DNA of 46,168 nt from an uncultured Bacteroides sp. (GTDB lineage: Bacteria > Bacteroidota > Bacteroidia > Bacteroidales > Bacteroidaceae), in contig CAJKOW010000011.1 in assembly GCA_905201685.1 (NCBI GenBank), positions 1-46,168 of the forward strand, given 5' to 3'. This document shows, piece by piece, positions 17,504-26,666 of the stretch (positions are counted from its first letter, which is position 1; each line of letters starts with the position of its first letter). A program made the position numbers and the translations under genes. Under the pieces are notes generated by a model. It did not search any database. It was not told the origin of the DNA and saw only the letters and a list, made by a program, of their open reading frames with translations.

Positions 17504-18559
17504 ATGACTTCACTGAACAGGTTGAAGGAATATATAGACTGTCTGGCGGACGGCGATGAGTCATTGCCGTCCGAAGCTTTGCGCTGTCTGTTGCTGACGA
17601 CCGACGCAGATGCGGCAACGTATCTGACGGAACGGGCCAGGCAGGTGGCGCAAAGTCATTTCGGTACGTCTGTCTATGTCCGTGGACTGATTGAGGTCAG
17701 TAATCACTGCCGTAACAACTGCTATTATTGTGGCATCCGCAAGGGCAATCGGGAAGTATCGCGCTATCGGTTGGGTAAAGATGACATTTTGGAGTGTTGC
17801 CGTCATGGTTATTCGTTAGGATTTCGTACCTTTGTGTTGCAAGGTGGAGAAGATCCGCTTCAGACAGACGACTTTGTGGAAGAAGTGGTTTCGGCTATCC
17901 GTTCCCTTTATCCCGACTGTGCCATTACGCTGTCATTAGGCGAGAAGTCGCGACAGGCGTATGAACGTTTCTTTCGGGCAGGAGCCAACCGTTATCTGCT
18001 TCGGCACGAAACCTATCACGAAGCGCATTACCGACAGTTGCATCCCGATGAGATGTCGCGCGACAACCGTCTGCGCTGTTTGCGCGACTTGAAGTCGATT
18101 GGTTATCAGACGGGTACGGGCATCATGGTGGGCAGTCCCGGACAGACGCCCGACGATATCATTGCCGATTTGCTTTTCATGCGCCGGTTGGCTCCGCAGA
18201 TGATTGGCATCGGTCCTTTTGTGCCTCATCATGCTACTCCTTTTGCTCGTGAAAGGGCCGGAAGCGTAGAGCTGACGTTGCGTCTGTTGTCCATTCTGCG
18301 GTTGATGCATCCCCGTGCGCTGATACCGGCTACTACCGCTCTGGCAACCTTGTCGCCCGAGGGTCGGAACCGTGGCATACTGGCCGGAGCCAATGTCGTG
18401 ATGCCCAATCTGTCTCCGCTGTCAGTTCGGCGGAAGTACGAACTTTATAACGATAAGGCAGCTTTGGGAGCCGAGTCGGCCGAAGGCTTGCAAGCTCTTC
18501 AGAAGGAATTGGACCTCATTGGTTACCACATAGATTACGGAAGAGGAGACTATGTTTAA
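17504..18559 (+). CDS. hydE: [FeFe] hydrogenase H-cluster radical SAM maturase HydE
   Basis: 351 aa. The radical-SAM CX3CX2C motif is at Cys69, Cys73 and Cys76 (HCRNNCYYCG). Other HydE features are RYRL, LQGGEDP, LSLGEKS and the conserved RHETYHEAHYRQLHP. HydE acts in building the dithiolate-bridged diiron subcluster on HydF. It starts 4 nt after the hydrogenase gene, so is in its operon. hydG follows after a 208-nt palindromic spacer. Confidence 0.93.
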   Translation: MTSLNRLKEYIDCLADGDESLPSEALRCLLLTTDADAATYLTERARQVAQSHFGTSVYVRGLIEVSNHCRNNCYYCGIRKGNREVSRYRLGKDDILECCRHGYSLGFRTFVLQGGEDPLQTDDFVEEVVSAIRSLYPDCAITLSLGEKSRQAYERFFRAGANRYLLRHETYHEAHYRQLHPDEMSRDNRLRCLRDLKSIGYQTGTGIMVGSPGQTPDDIIADLLFMRRLAPQMIGIGPFVPHHATPFARERAGSVELTLRLLSILRLMHPRALIPATTALATLSPEGRNRGILAGANVVMPNLSPLSVRRKYELYNDKAALGAESAEGLQALQKELDLIGYHIDYGRGDYV

Positions 18560-18577
18560 TAAAAGAATATTTTTAAG

Positions 18578-18737
18578 TTTCGCAAGTGCTCAACTTATTA
18601 GTTGACAAGGCTTCAGTCAACAAGTTTACAAGGTTGGGATGCCCTGTTTGATAAAGTGCCGCTTGAGACGGCTTGTTACAAACTCCTTGTCAACTCGTCA
18701 ACTTGTTACTCGTCAACTGCAACTTGAGCTTGCGAAA
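18578..18737. repeat. Intergenic palindromic repeat (copy 3, hydE-hydG)
   Basis: Nested inverted repeats: TTTCGCAAG (18578-18586) pairs with 18729-18737, and AGTTGACAAGG (18600-18610) pairs with 18685-18695. The words GTCAACTCGTCAACTTG inside it resemble the metH leader. It lies between two cotranscribed-looking genes, so it would be part of their RNA. Confidence 0.65.
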
Positions 18738-18767
18738 GTTGAGGAATTTAGGAAGAAATATAAAATA

Positions 18768-20189
18768 ATGGCTTATAATCCGAAATCGTCCATAGCGACG
18801 GAGTTTATCGATCACGAAGAAATATTAGATACGCTGGAGTACGCCCGCCAGCATAAGGACGACCGTGCCCTGATCAGTTCGCTGATAGAAAAGGCGCGCG
18901 AGTGTCGTGGCCTTTCGCATCGCGAGGCTGCCGTACTGTTAGAATGCGATCAACCCGACCTGACGGAAGAACTTTTCCGTCTGGCCAAGGAAATCAAGCA
19001 ACGCTTCTATGGCAACCGCATTGTCATGTTTGCCCCGCTTTACCTTTCCAATTATTGCGTCAACAGCTGTGTCTATTGCCCTTATCACGTGAAGAATAAG
19101 ACCATTGCCCGCAAAAAGCTTACGCAGGAAGAAATACGCCGCGAAGTGATAGCCTTGCAGGACATGGGACACAAGCGTCTGGCACTCGAAGCCGGCGAAG
19201 ATCCTTTGCACAATCCGATCGAATATATTCTGGAGTCGATACAGACTATTTACAGCATTCATCACAAGAACGGTGCCATTCGTCGGGTGAATGTAAACAT
19301 TGCCGCCACAACGGTCGAGAATTACCGCAAACTGAAGGAGGCGGGCATCGGTACGTATATTCTCTTTCAGGAGACCTATCATAAGGAAAATTACGAAAAA
19401 CTCCATCCACGGGGGCCGAAAAGCAATTATGCCTATCATACGGAAGCCATGGACCGCGCCATGCAGGGCGGCATCGATGATGTCGGTTTAGGTGTTCTTT
19501 TCGGTTTGAATACATACCGTTACGATTTTGTCGGTTTGCTGATGCACGCCGAACACTTGGAGGCTACCTTCGGTGTAGGACCTCATACCATAAGCGTTCC
19601 CCGTATCTGTTCGGCCGACGACATTGATGCCAGCACCTTCGAGAATGCCATTTCCGACGAGACTTTCCAGAAGATTGTAGCCGTGATTCGTGTCAGTGTG
19701 CCTTATACGGGAATGATTATTTCGACGCGCGAGTCGCAGAAGTCGCGCGAGAAGGTGCTCGACATTGGCATCTCACAGATCAGTGGTGGTTCGCGCACCA
19801 GTGTGGGAGGTTATGCCTCACCCGAACTGCCGGAAGAAAATTCCGCCCAGTTCGATGTAAGCGACACCCGGACATTGGACGAAGTGGTCAACTGGTTGCT
19901 GCGTTTGGGATACATTCCGAGTTTCTGTACGGCCTGTTATCGTGCCGGACGTACCGGAGACCGGTTCATGTCGTTGGTAAAGACCGGCCAGATAGCCAAT
20001 TGCTGCCTGCCGAATGCCCTGATCACGCTGCAGGAATACCTGGAAGATTATGCATCGGACGCAACGCGTGAACTGGGCAGGCAGATGATCAGACAGGAGA
20101 TGCAGCATGTGCCGAATGCTGCTATCCGTACGCGGGCTTCCGAGTATTTGGAGCAGATTGTAAAAGGAGAGCGGGATTTCCGCTTTTAA
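18768..20189 (+). CDS. hydG: [FeFe] hydrogenase H-cluster radical SAM maturase HydG
   Basis: 473 aa from ATG 18768 (MAYNPKSSIATEF). The open frame extends upstream through repeat sequence. HydG splits tyrosine to make the CO and CN ligands of the H-cluster. The radical-SAM Cys are 97, 101 and 104 (YCVNSCVYCP). The C-terminal cluster motif CX2CX22C is intact (CTACYRAGRTG ... NCC), as needed for the auxiliary Fe-S cluster that releases Fe(CO)(CN). Same strand as the hydrogenase and hydE; separated from hydE by a palindromic repeat. Confidence 0.95.
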   Translation: MAYNPKSSIATEFIDHEEILDTLEYARQHKDDRALISSLIEKARECRGLSHREAAVLLECDQPDLTEELFRLAKEIKQRFYGNRIVMFAPLYLSNYCVNSCVYCPYHVKNKTIARKKLTQEEIRREVIALQDMGHKRLALEAGEDPLHNPIEYILESIQTIYSIHHKNGAIRRVNVNIAATTVENYRKLKEAGIGTYILFQETYHKENYEKLHPRGPKSNYAYHTEAMDRAMQGGIDDVGLGVLFGLNTYRYDFVGLLMHAEHLEATFGVGPHTISVPRICSADDIDASTFENAISDETFQKIVAVIRVSVPYTGMIISTRESQKSREKVLDIGISQISGGSRTSVGGYASPELPEENSAQFDVSDTRTLDEVVNWLLRLGYIPSFCTACYRAGRTGDRFMSLVKTGQIANCCLPNALITLQEYLEDYASDATRELGRQMIRQEMQHVPNAAIRTRASEYLEQIVKGERDFRF

Positions 20190-20228
20190 AGCAGGTGTGA
20201 TAATCTAAAACAAAGGAAGCTGTCGGTT

Positions 20229-23200
20229 ATGAAAGGATTAAGGTTATTTATTTTCTTGGTTTGTCTGAGCTTGGTCGGTTCGGTCTATGCGGATGAACCG
20301 GATCGTTTCTTCAACCGGTATAACTTTCATTTCATTACCGAACGTGTCGGACTTCCTCATTGTTTCGTAACCGATATCATACAGGATACTGACGGATACA
20401 TTTGGACGGCTACTCATAACGGCATTGGTCGGTATGACGGTTATCAGTTCTTGAACTACAATACCCAGACGTCTCCCATACGTCTGAAGAACGATTTCGT
20501 ACAGAAGTTGTGCGAAGATCGTTTCAAACGTTTGTGGGTGGCAACCGAAGGAGGGTTGGATCTGATCGACCTGAATACGTATTCATCGGTGCCGTTGCCT
20601 TTCCCGACCGACACCTTGATGAACACCCTTCAAAGCAGCTTTATCCATACCATTTACAAGGACAAGAAAGAGAACCTGTGGATTGCGTGCGACAATGATT
20701 TATGGTACCTTCGTTTGGACAGTGACGGGAAGGTATGCGAGTATCAGGTATTGAAGTCGCAGGCTACTTCCCCCATTCATGCTGTGGTTGATATGGGCAC
20801 CTATGTGTGTGCAGGCATTGACAATAAGGTTTGTGTGATTCGGAAAGCCGGAGGGCATTCCTTGAAAGCGGTTCCGCTGTCCGACAGTCTCGTACCATTC
20901 AGTGAAGACTGGCGCATAGCCTGTATGCTGAAAGATGGTGATTACCTTTGGATCGGTTCCAATCGTGGACTGTTCAAATACAATCATACTACGAAGAGCC
21001 TGAAACGTTATCGTTATTCTACGCATCGGCCCGGTATGTTGAGTCAGGCTTACATCACCGATATCAAACTGACGGAACGTGGTTATCTGATTGTCTCTAC
21101 CCTGAACGGAGTAAATGTTTACCATCGCGATACGGATACTTTCTCGTTTATCCGGCAGGGAAGTTCGCACAATGGTTTCAGTATCAACTGCAATGGCATT
21201 AACTGCATTTTTACGTCGGGCGAAACCATCTGGTTGGGTACAGAAACCGGAGGTGTAAACCTATTGTCTCCCAAGCGGCTGCAAACCGAGATGTGGACAT
21301 GTCCTGTTTTGGGAGAAGGGGATGAAAATACGCCGGTCAATACGATCACCGAAGATGCCTCAGGTAATTTGTGGATCGGACTGGTCGAAAAAGGACTGGT
21401 GGAGTGGAATCCGGAAACAAAATCTTGTAAGCGTTATCTGTTTTCACCCGGTGATATGACCTCCATCAGCAACAATACGATTAACGGACTTCTGGCCGAT
21501 GCCAATAATCACTTATGGATTTATACGTGGGGAGTCGGCATTAACGATTTGGATTTGAATCATCCGGACAGGCTATTCAAGCGATATACCCGTGAGGAGT
21601 TCCCTTCTTTGCAAGGCGATTTCATCAGCAGTGCCTGTGAAGATACCATTAACCGGGGCATCTGGTTTGGCTCTACACGCGGAACGATGTTCTATGATAG
21701 AAATACGGATTCATTTGTCAGGGTACTATTTGACGGGGTTGAAAATGAGTTCGAGTCTATTCACGCCCTTCTGATAGACAGGAAGAAACGTTTATGGGTA
21801 GGCTCTTCACAGGGAGTGTTTGTTGTTGATCTGTTTTCGTTTGCAAAGTCCCGTAAGCGCTTCGATTATACTTATTTGCGCTATAAGTTGGACGATCCCG
21901 AATCGGGCAAGATTGAAAAGATAAACAGTATTCTGGAAGATCATGAAGGCAATATCTGGTTGGGTGGTAACGGCAGCGGCCTCTACAAGCTGACAGCTGA
22001 TAAAAACAACCGCTTCAGTTTTACGAATTATACTACGCAGCACGGACTGCCTAACAACACGGTATTGGGAATGACGGAAGACGGAAAAGGTAATTTGTGG
22101 ATTGTTACGTATGAAGGACTGACGAAGCTCGATCCGCATACCATGGCTTTTATCAGTTATACACAATTCGATGGTTTACCGGCAGCCCAATTCTATTGGA
22201 ACGGCATTTATTATTCTTCCCGAAACGATTTGCTGTATCTGGTCACTACCAATGGGCTGCTTATCATTCATTCTGAAAACGATTTGTTGTCGTCGGCAGT
22301 TCCCCGGGTACGTTTGTCTTCGCTTACAGTAGCCGGAAATGTCGTTTATCCGTCCATGGGGTCTTATTTGGACGAACCGTTGACAACTGCTTCCAAGATT
22401 GTTTTGCACGAAAGTGAGAGTCGTTTTTCTATCGGCTTGACGACGTGTAATTATGGTAATAACCGTCGTATCCGTTTTGCTTATCGGCTGAAAGGTTACG
22501 AAGATGAATGGAATGAAACGTTGCCGGGCGACTATATGATCAGATATACGGCTTTGCCGGCGGGTAATTATACCTTGCAGGTACGTGCTACCGATGAATA
22601 CGGACATTGGTCGGATTATGTACGGGAAATCCAGGTGCGCATTATTCCTTATTTTTATAAGACCGGTTGGTTTTATGTGTCCTTGTTGATATTGGGCGTT
22701 TTAGGCGCATGGTGGTTCTATCGCCGTAAGACACGCCGGTTCCGCGAGCAACGGATCCAGTTGGAGCAGAAGGTCGAGGAGCGGACACAGAAACTGGCCA
22801 TTCAGAATAAGCAGCTGGAAGAAATGGCTCGGCACGTCAGGAACGTGACAGAGGAAAAAATCGCTTTTTTCACCAACATCACTCACGAGTTCCGTACTCC
22901 TGTTACATTGATTCACGGCCCGATAGAACATGCGTTGAAGGAAGTGACCGACGAGCATGTGAAGGCAGAGTTGCAGATTGCCGAACGAAATTCCAATTAT
23001 CTGCTTTCGTTGGTCAACGAACTGATGGATTTCAGAAAATTAGATATGGATAAAGTGACTCTGGATAGGAAACCTTGCGAGTTTATAGCGTTGTTGTCCG
23101 ATTTGCTATTGCCATTCAGGGTGTTTGCCAAAGAGCGGAAGATCGAGTTACGTTTCTATTCACGCATCAGTCATCCGTGGCTGTTGCTCGATGCCGCTTA

Positions 23201-24398
23201 CATGCGCAAGGCCATGGTGAATCTGATTTCGAACGCCATTAAATTTACGCCCGATAGTGGTCGTATCGATGTCTTTGTGGCGTCTGTGTGTGGTAAAGAC
23301 GGCAATCGGATGCTTTACATTGACGTTTGCGACACCGGGCATGGCATTGTCGAAGGGGATATGGAAAAGATATTCGACCGTTTCTATCAGTCAAAGGAGA
23401 GTGTCAAGTATCCCGTGTATGGTCAACAGAGCGGGACAGGTATTGGTCTGTTCCTGTGTAGGAAGATAGTCGAATTGCACGACGGCACCATTTATGCCCG
23501 CAACAATCATAGTCACGGAGCTTCCTTCCGCATACTGATGCCTTTGGTTGAGGCTGCTGAAGTACAGAAGTCTTCCAATGAGGAGAATAATTCGGAAAAG
23601 GTTGCGGCTGTCAGTGTCGAAACTACGTCTGACGCGCAGAAGAAGGAAACTGTCCTAATCGTGGAAGACAACAAGGATATGCGTTCCTATATCCGTATGT
23701 TGCTCGAAAAATATTATCATCTGCTGGAAGCGGAAAACGGACAGATAGCCTTGGAAACGGTGCAACATCATCATGTCGATTTGATTGTCAGCGATCTGAT
23801 GATGCCGGTGATGGACGGTATGGAACTTTCGCGCCGCATCAAGGAGAATCTGGCTACTTCGCATATACCTTTCCTTATGCTGACGGCCATCCGTTCGGAA
23901 GCGCAGGAGAAAGAAAGTTACGAGATTGGGGTAGATGAATATTTGTGTAAGCCATTCGATGCCGATGTACTACTGTTACGTATCCGTAACATACTGAACG
24001 TGCGCAACAAGTATAAGAAGATGTTTTCGGCCAGCAGCAATGTGGATGATCTCCCTATGAAGGAAGAGTCTCGGGATCAGGTATTCATTGCGCGGGCTTT
24101 GGAACTGATGAAAACAAATTATGCCGACTCGGAATACGTGCTCGACAGTTTTGTCCGCGACATGGGCTATAGCAAGACGATGGTCAATAAGAAGATGCAG
24201 GCCCTGACGGGACAGCCCATCGGGCAGTTCATGAAAAGCTATCGTCTGAATGTTGCCCATAAGATGATTCAGGAGAGCACGGGCGACTTCAATGTGTCGG
24301 AAATAGCTTATGCCGTAGGATTCAACGATCCAAAGTATTTCACGAAGTGTTTCAAGGAATTCTTTGGCTATCTGCCCAGCAGCCTGTTGAAGAAGTAG
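20229..24398 (+). CDS. Hybrid two-component system regulator (HTCS) of the PUL
   Basis: 1389 aa. Signal peptide (1-21), then a periplasmic sensor of two-component propeller repeats (about 30-690; recurring LWIG, LWVG, IWLG) and a Y_Y_Y domain (about 750-810; YRLKGYEDEWNE), one membrane segment (about 815-835), a histidine kinase with phospho-His about 885 (THEFRTPV), an ATPase domain with GTGIGLFLC, a receiver domain with phospho-Asp1189 (SDLMMPVMDG) and a C-terminal AraC-type HTH (about 1290-1389; VGFNDPKYFTKCFKEFFG). In Bacteroides such proteins bind a glycan fragment in the periplasm and switch on the adjacent PUL. It likely controls the genes from GH89 to the second GH92. It starts 39 nt after hydG. 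Confidence 0.95.
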   Translation: MKGLRLFIFLVCLSLVGSVYADEPDRFFNRYNFHFITERVGLPHCFVTDIIQDTDGYIWTATHNGIGRYDGYQFLNYNTQTSPIRLKNDFVQKLCEDRFKRLWVATEGGLDLIDLNTYSSVPLPFPTDTLMNTLQSSFIHTIYKDKKENLWIACDNDLWYLRLDSDGKVCEYQVLKSQATSPIHAVVDMGTYVCAGIDNKVCVIRKAGGHSLKAVPLSDSLVPFSEDWRIACMLKDGDYLWIGSNRGLFKYNHTTKSLKRYRYSTHRPGMLSQAYITDIKLTERGYLIVSTLNGVNVYHRDTDTFSFIRQGSSHNGFSINCNGINCIFTSGETIWLGTETGGVNLLSPKRLQTEMWTCPVLGEGDENTPVNTITEDASGNLWIGLVEKGLVEWNPETKSCKRYLFSPGDMTSISNNTINGLLADANNHLWIYTWGVGINDLDLNHPDRLFKRYTREEFPSLQGDFISSACEDTINRGIWFGSTRGTMFYDRNTDSFVRVLFDGVENEFESIHALLIDRKKRLWVGSSQGVFVVDLFSFAKSRKRFDYTYLRYKLDDPESGKIEKINSILEDHEGNIWLGGNGSGLYKLTADKNNRFSFTNYTTQHGLPNNTVLGMTEDGKGNLWIVTYEGLTKLDPHTMAFISYTQFDGLPAAQFYWNGIYYSSRNDLLYLVTTNGLLIIHSENDLLSSAVPRVRLSSLTVAGNVVYPSMGSYLDEPLTTASKIVLHESESRFSIGLTTCNYGNNRRIRFAYRLKGYEDEWNETLPGDYMIRYTALPAGNYTLQVRATDEYGHWSDYVREIQVRIIPYFYKTGWFYVSLLILGVLGAWWFYRRKTRRFREQRIQLEQKVEERTQKLAIQNKQLEEMARHVRNVTEEKIAFFTNITHEFRTPVTLIHGPIEHALKEVTDEHVKAELQIAERNSNYLLSLVNELMDFRKLDMDKVTLDRKPCEFIALLSDLLLPFRVFAKERKIELRFYSRISHPWLLLDAAYMRKAMVNLISNAIKFTPDSGRIDVFVASVCGKDGNRMLYIDVCDTGHGIVEGDMEKIFDRFYQSKESVKYPVYGQQSGTGIGLFLCRKIVELHDGTIYARNNHSHGASFRILMPLVEAAEVQKSSNEENNSEKVAAVSVETTSDAQKKETVLIVEDNKDMRSYIRMLLEKYYHLLEAENGQIALETVQHHHVDLIVSDLMMPVMDGMELSRRIKENLATSHIPFLMLTAIRSEAQEKESYEIGVDEYLCKPFDADVLLLRIRNILNVRNKYKKMFSASSNVDDLPMKEESRDQVFIARALELMKTNYADSEYVLDSFVRDMGYSKTMVNKKMQALTGQPIGQFMKSYRLNVAHKMIQESTGDFNVSEIAYAVGFNDPKYFTKCFKEFFGYLPSSLLKK

Positions 24399-24416
24399 GC
24401 GATTCGGGGCCTACTT
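24393..24416 (+). terminator. Possible weak terminator after the HTCS gene
   Basis: AAGTAGGC (24393-24400) pairs perfectly with GCCTACTT (24409-24416); it includes the stop codon. The T-run after it is poor. Confidence 0.35.
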
Positions 24417-24471
24417 TACTATATTCTGCTTAAACTTTTCTATTTTCTCCTCTTTCGATGGTGAAAGTACT

Positions 24472-24479
24472 TATTTTTG
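24472..24479 (+). promoter_or_regulatory. -7 promoter box before the GH89 gene
   Basis: TATTTTTG fits TAnnTTTG. No TTG at -33, which fits an activator-dependent promoter. The palindrome AAGTACTT (24465-24472) overlaps it and a second AAGTACT lies about 30 bp downstream; a role in regulator binding is only a guess. Confidence 0.45.
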
Positions 24480-24509
24480 CTGAAAAGAATATCAATCTTA
24501 AGTACTATC

Positions 24510-26666
24510 ATGAAAATCAGAACCGTTTTCGTCTTTTTATTTTTGTCAGTGTGGACAGTCTGTCTGTCGGGCAATCCCATCAGTGGCCTGTTGGAAAGAA
24601 TCGATAAAGGAGCGTCTCGCAAGTTTGCCATCGAATTGCAAAAGGGGGAGAAAGACTTTTTCGAACTGGATCAACGAGGAAACAAGGTGGTTGTGCGTGG
24701 CAATAATTATGTGAATATAGCTACAGGCATCAACTGGTACCTGAAGTACTATGCCGGCATCCAGTTGTCGTGGAACGGCATGACTGCCAAGTTGCCCGAT
24801 GTATTGCCGCCTGTCGGACAGAAGGAACGCCACGAAACAGATTTGTCCCTTCGTTACGACTTTAATTATTGTACTTATTCCTATACCATGGCTTTCTGGG
24901 ATTGGGAACGCTGGGAAAAGGAGATTGACTGGATGGCCTTGCACGGCATCAACATGCCTTTGGCTGCAGTAGGACAGGAATGTATCTGGTTCAATATGCT
25001 TCAGAAGCTTGGTTATACGAAGGAAGAAGTGAACCGCTTCATCGCCGGACCCGCTTTTCTGGCCTGGTGGGCAATGAACAACCTCGAAGGCTGGGGTGGC
25101 CCGAATCCCGATTCCTGGTATGTGCAGCAGGAAGCTTTGCAGAAAAAGATATTGAAGCGGATGCGCGAGTACGGCATTCGTCCTGTATTCCCCGGTTATT
25201 CGGGCATGGTGCCTCACGATGCCGATGTAAAGTTGGGTCTGAATGTGACCAAGTCCGATCTGTGGAACGGATTTACCCGTCCGGCTTTTCTGCAACCTAC
25301 CGATGAGCGTTTTGCCGAGATTGCCGATCTGTATTATAGCGAGCAGGAACGTTTGTTCGGAAAAGCCGATTTCTACTCCATGGATCCTTTCCACGAAGTC
25401 GAGAATGCTGCTTCTGTCGATTTCGATGCGGCTGGAAAAGCCATTATGGCTGCCATGAAGAAAGTCAATCCAAAGGCTGTATGGGTTGTGCAGGGCTGGA
25501 CCGAGAATCCGCGTCCGGAAATGATAAAGAATCTGAAGAACGGCGATCTGCTTATTCTGGACCTCTTCAGCGAATGCCGTCCCATGTGGGGGATACCCTC
25601 CATCTGGAAGCGCGACAAGGGATACGAACAGCACGACTGGATATTCTGCATGTTGCTGAACTTCGGCGGAAATGTAGGTTTGCACGGGCGTATGGATCAG
25701 TTGCTCAACAACTTCTATCTGACTAAGAACAATCCGCTGGCTGCTCATCTGAAGGGTATCGGTCTGACAATGGAGGGAAGCGAGAACAACCCGATGATGT
25801 TCGAACTGATGTGTGAGTTACCCTGGCGTCCGGAGAAATTCACCAAAGAAGCATGGCTGAAGGACTATCTGTTTGCCCGTTATGGGGTACGCGACGAGAA
25901 GATCGAACAGGCATGGACCCTGCTGGCCAATACCATCTACAACTGTCCTTTCGGCAATAACCAGCAAGGTCCTCACGAGTCCATTTTCTGCGGGCGTCCT
26001 TCGCTGAACAATTTCCAGGTATCAAGTTGGTCGAAGATGGAGAATTATTACGATCCGACGGTGACGGAAGAGGCTGCACGTCTGTTGTTGGAAGTGGCCG
26101 ACCGTTATCGTGGCAACAACAATTTCGAGTACGATCTGGTGGACGTGGTTCGTCAGGCCATTGCCGATAAAGGACGCATCGTTTATAACCGTACGATAGC
26201 CGATTATAAGAGCTTCGACAAGAAAAGTTTTGCAGCCGATTCCCGCAAGTTCCTCGACATGATTTTGTTGCAGGACCGTCTGTTGGGCACACGGAGCGAG
26301 TTCCGCGTCGGACGCTGGATAGAGCAGGCACGTAAATTGGGCAATACTCCCGAGGAGAAGAAACTCTATGAATGGAATGCCCGTGTGCAGATTACCACGT
26401 GGGGCAATCGTGTCTGTGCCGACGAAGGCGGTCTGCGCGACTATGCCCACAAGGAGTGGAACGGCATTTTGCGCGATTTCTATTATAAACGTTGGGAAGC
26501 CTATTGGAAGACTTTGCAGGACGAATTGGACGGAAAACCAGCTGTTACTCTCGACTTTTATGCCATGGAAGAGCCTTGGACGCTGGCTTCGAATCCATAT
26601 ACGTCAGCACCCGAGGGCGATTGCATCGATGTAGCCAAAGAAGTGTTTGCCAAAGTATTTGAATGA
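24510..26666 (+). CDS. GH89 alpha-N-acetylglucosaminidase (NAGLU-like)
   Basis: 718 aa from ATG 24510, with a signal peptide (MKIRTVFVFLFLSVWTVCLSG). The order is a small N-terminal domain (about 25-105), the catalytic barrel (about 110-430; MALHGINMPLAAVGQE, GWGGPNPDSW, PVFPGYSGMVP) and a helical C-terminal domain. The likely catalytic acids are Glu296 (MDPFHEV) and Glu422 (TMEGSENNP), matching the two Glu known in human NAGLU and clostridial GH89. It removes terminal alpha-linked GlcNAc, as found on mucin O-glycans or heparan fragments. It overlaps the next gene by 4 nt. Probably periplasmic. Confidence 0.93.
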   Translation: MKIRTVFVFLFLSVWTVCLSGNPISGLLERIDKGASRKFAIELQKGEKDFFELDQRGNKVVVRGNNYVNIATGINWYLKYYAGIQLSWNGMTAKLPDVLPPVGQKERHETDLSLRYDFNYCTYSYTMAFWDWERWEKEIDWMALHGINMPLAAVGQECIWFNMLQKLGYTKEEVNRFIAGPAFLAWWAMNNLEGWGGPNPDSWYVQQEALQKKILKRMREYGIRPVFPGYSGMVPHDADVKLGLNVTKSDLWNGFTRPAFLQPTDERFAEIADLYYSEQERLFGKADFYSMDPFHEVENAASVDFDAAGKAIMAAMKKVNPKAVWVVQGWTENPRPEMIKNLKNGDLLILDLFSECRPMWGIPSIWKRDKGYEQHDWIFCMLLNFGGNVGLHGRMDQLLNNFYLTKNNPLAAHLKGIGLTMEGSENNPMMFELMCELPWRPEKFTKEAWLKDYLFARYGVRDEKIEQAWTLLANTIYNCPFGNNQQGPHESIFCGRPSLNNFQVSSWSKMENYYDPTVTEEAARLLLEVADRYRGNNNFEYDLVDVVRQAIADKGRIVYNRTIADYKSFDKKSFAADSRKFLDMILLQDRLLGTRSEFRVGRWIEQARKLGNTPEEKKLYEWNARVQITTWGNRVCADEGGLRDYAHKEWNGILRDFYYKRWEAYWKTLQDELDGKPAVTLDFYAMEEPWTLASNPYTSAPEGDCIDVAKEVFAKVFE

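Noticed and set aside
24546..25748. 400-residue open frame on the minus strand within the GH89 gene
   Set aside because: It is antisense to a gene with clear GH89 motifs and shows no family features; GC-rich codons leave long shadow frames.
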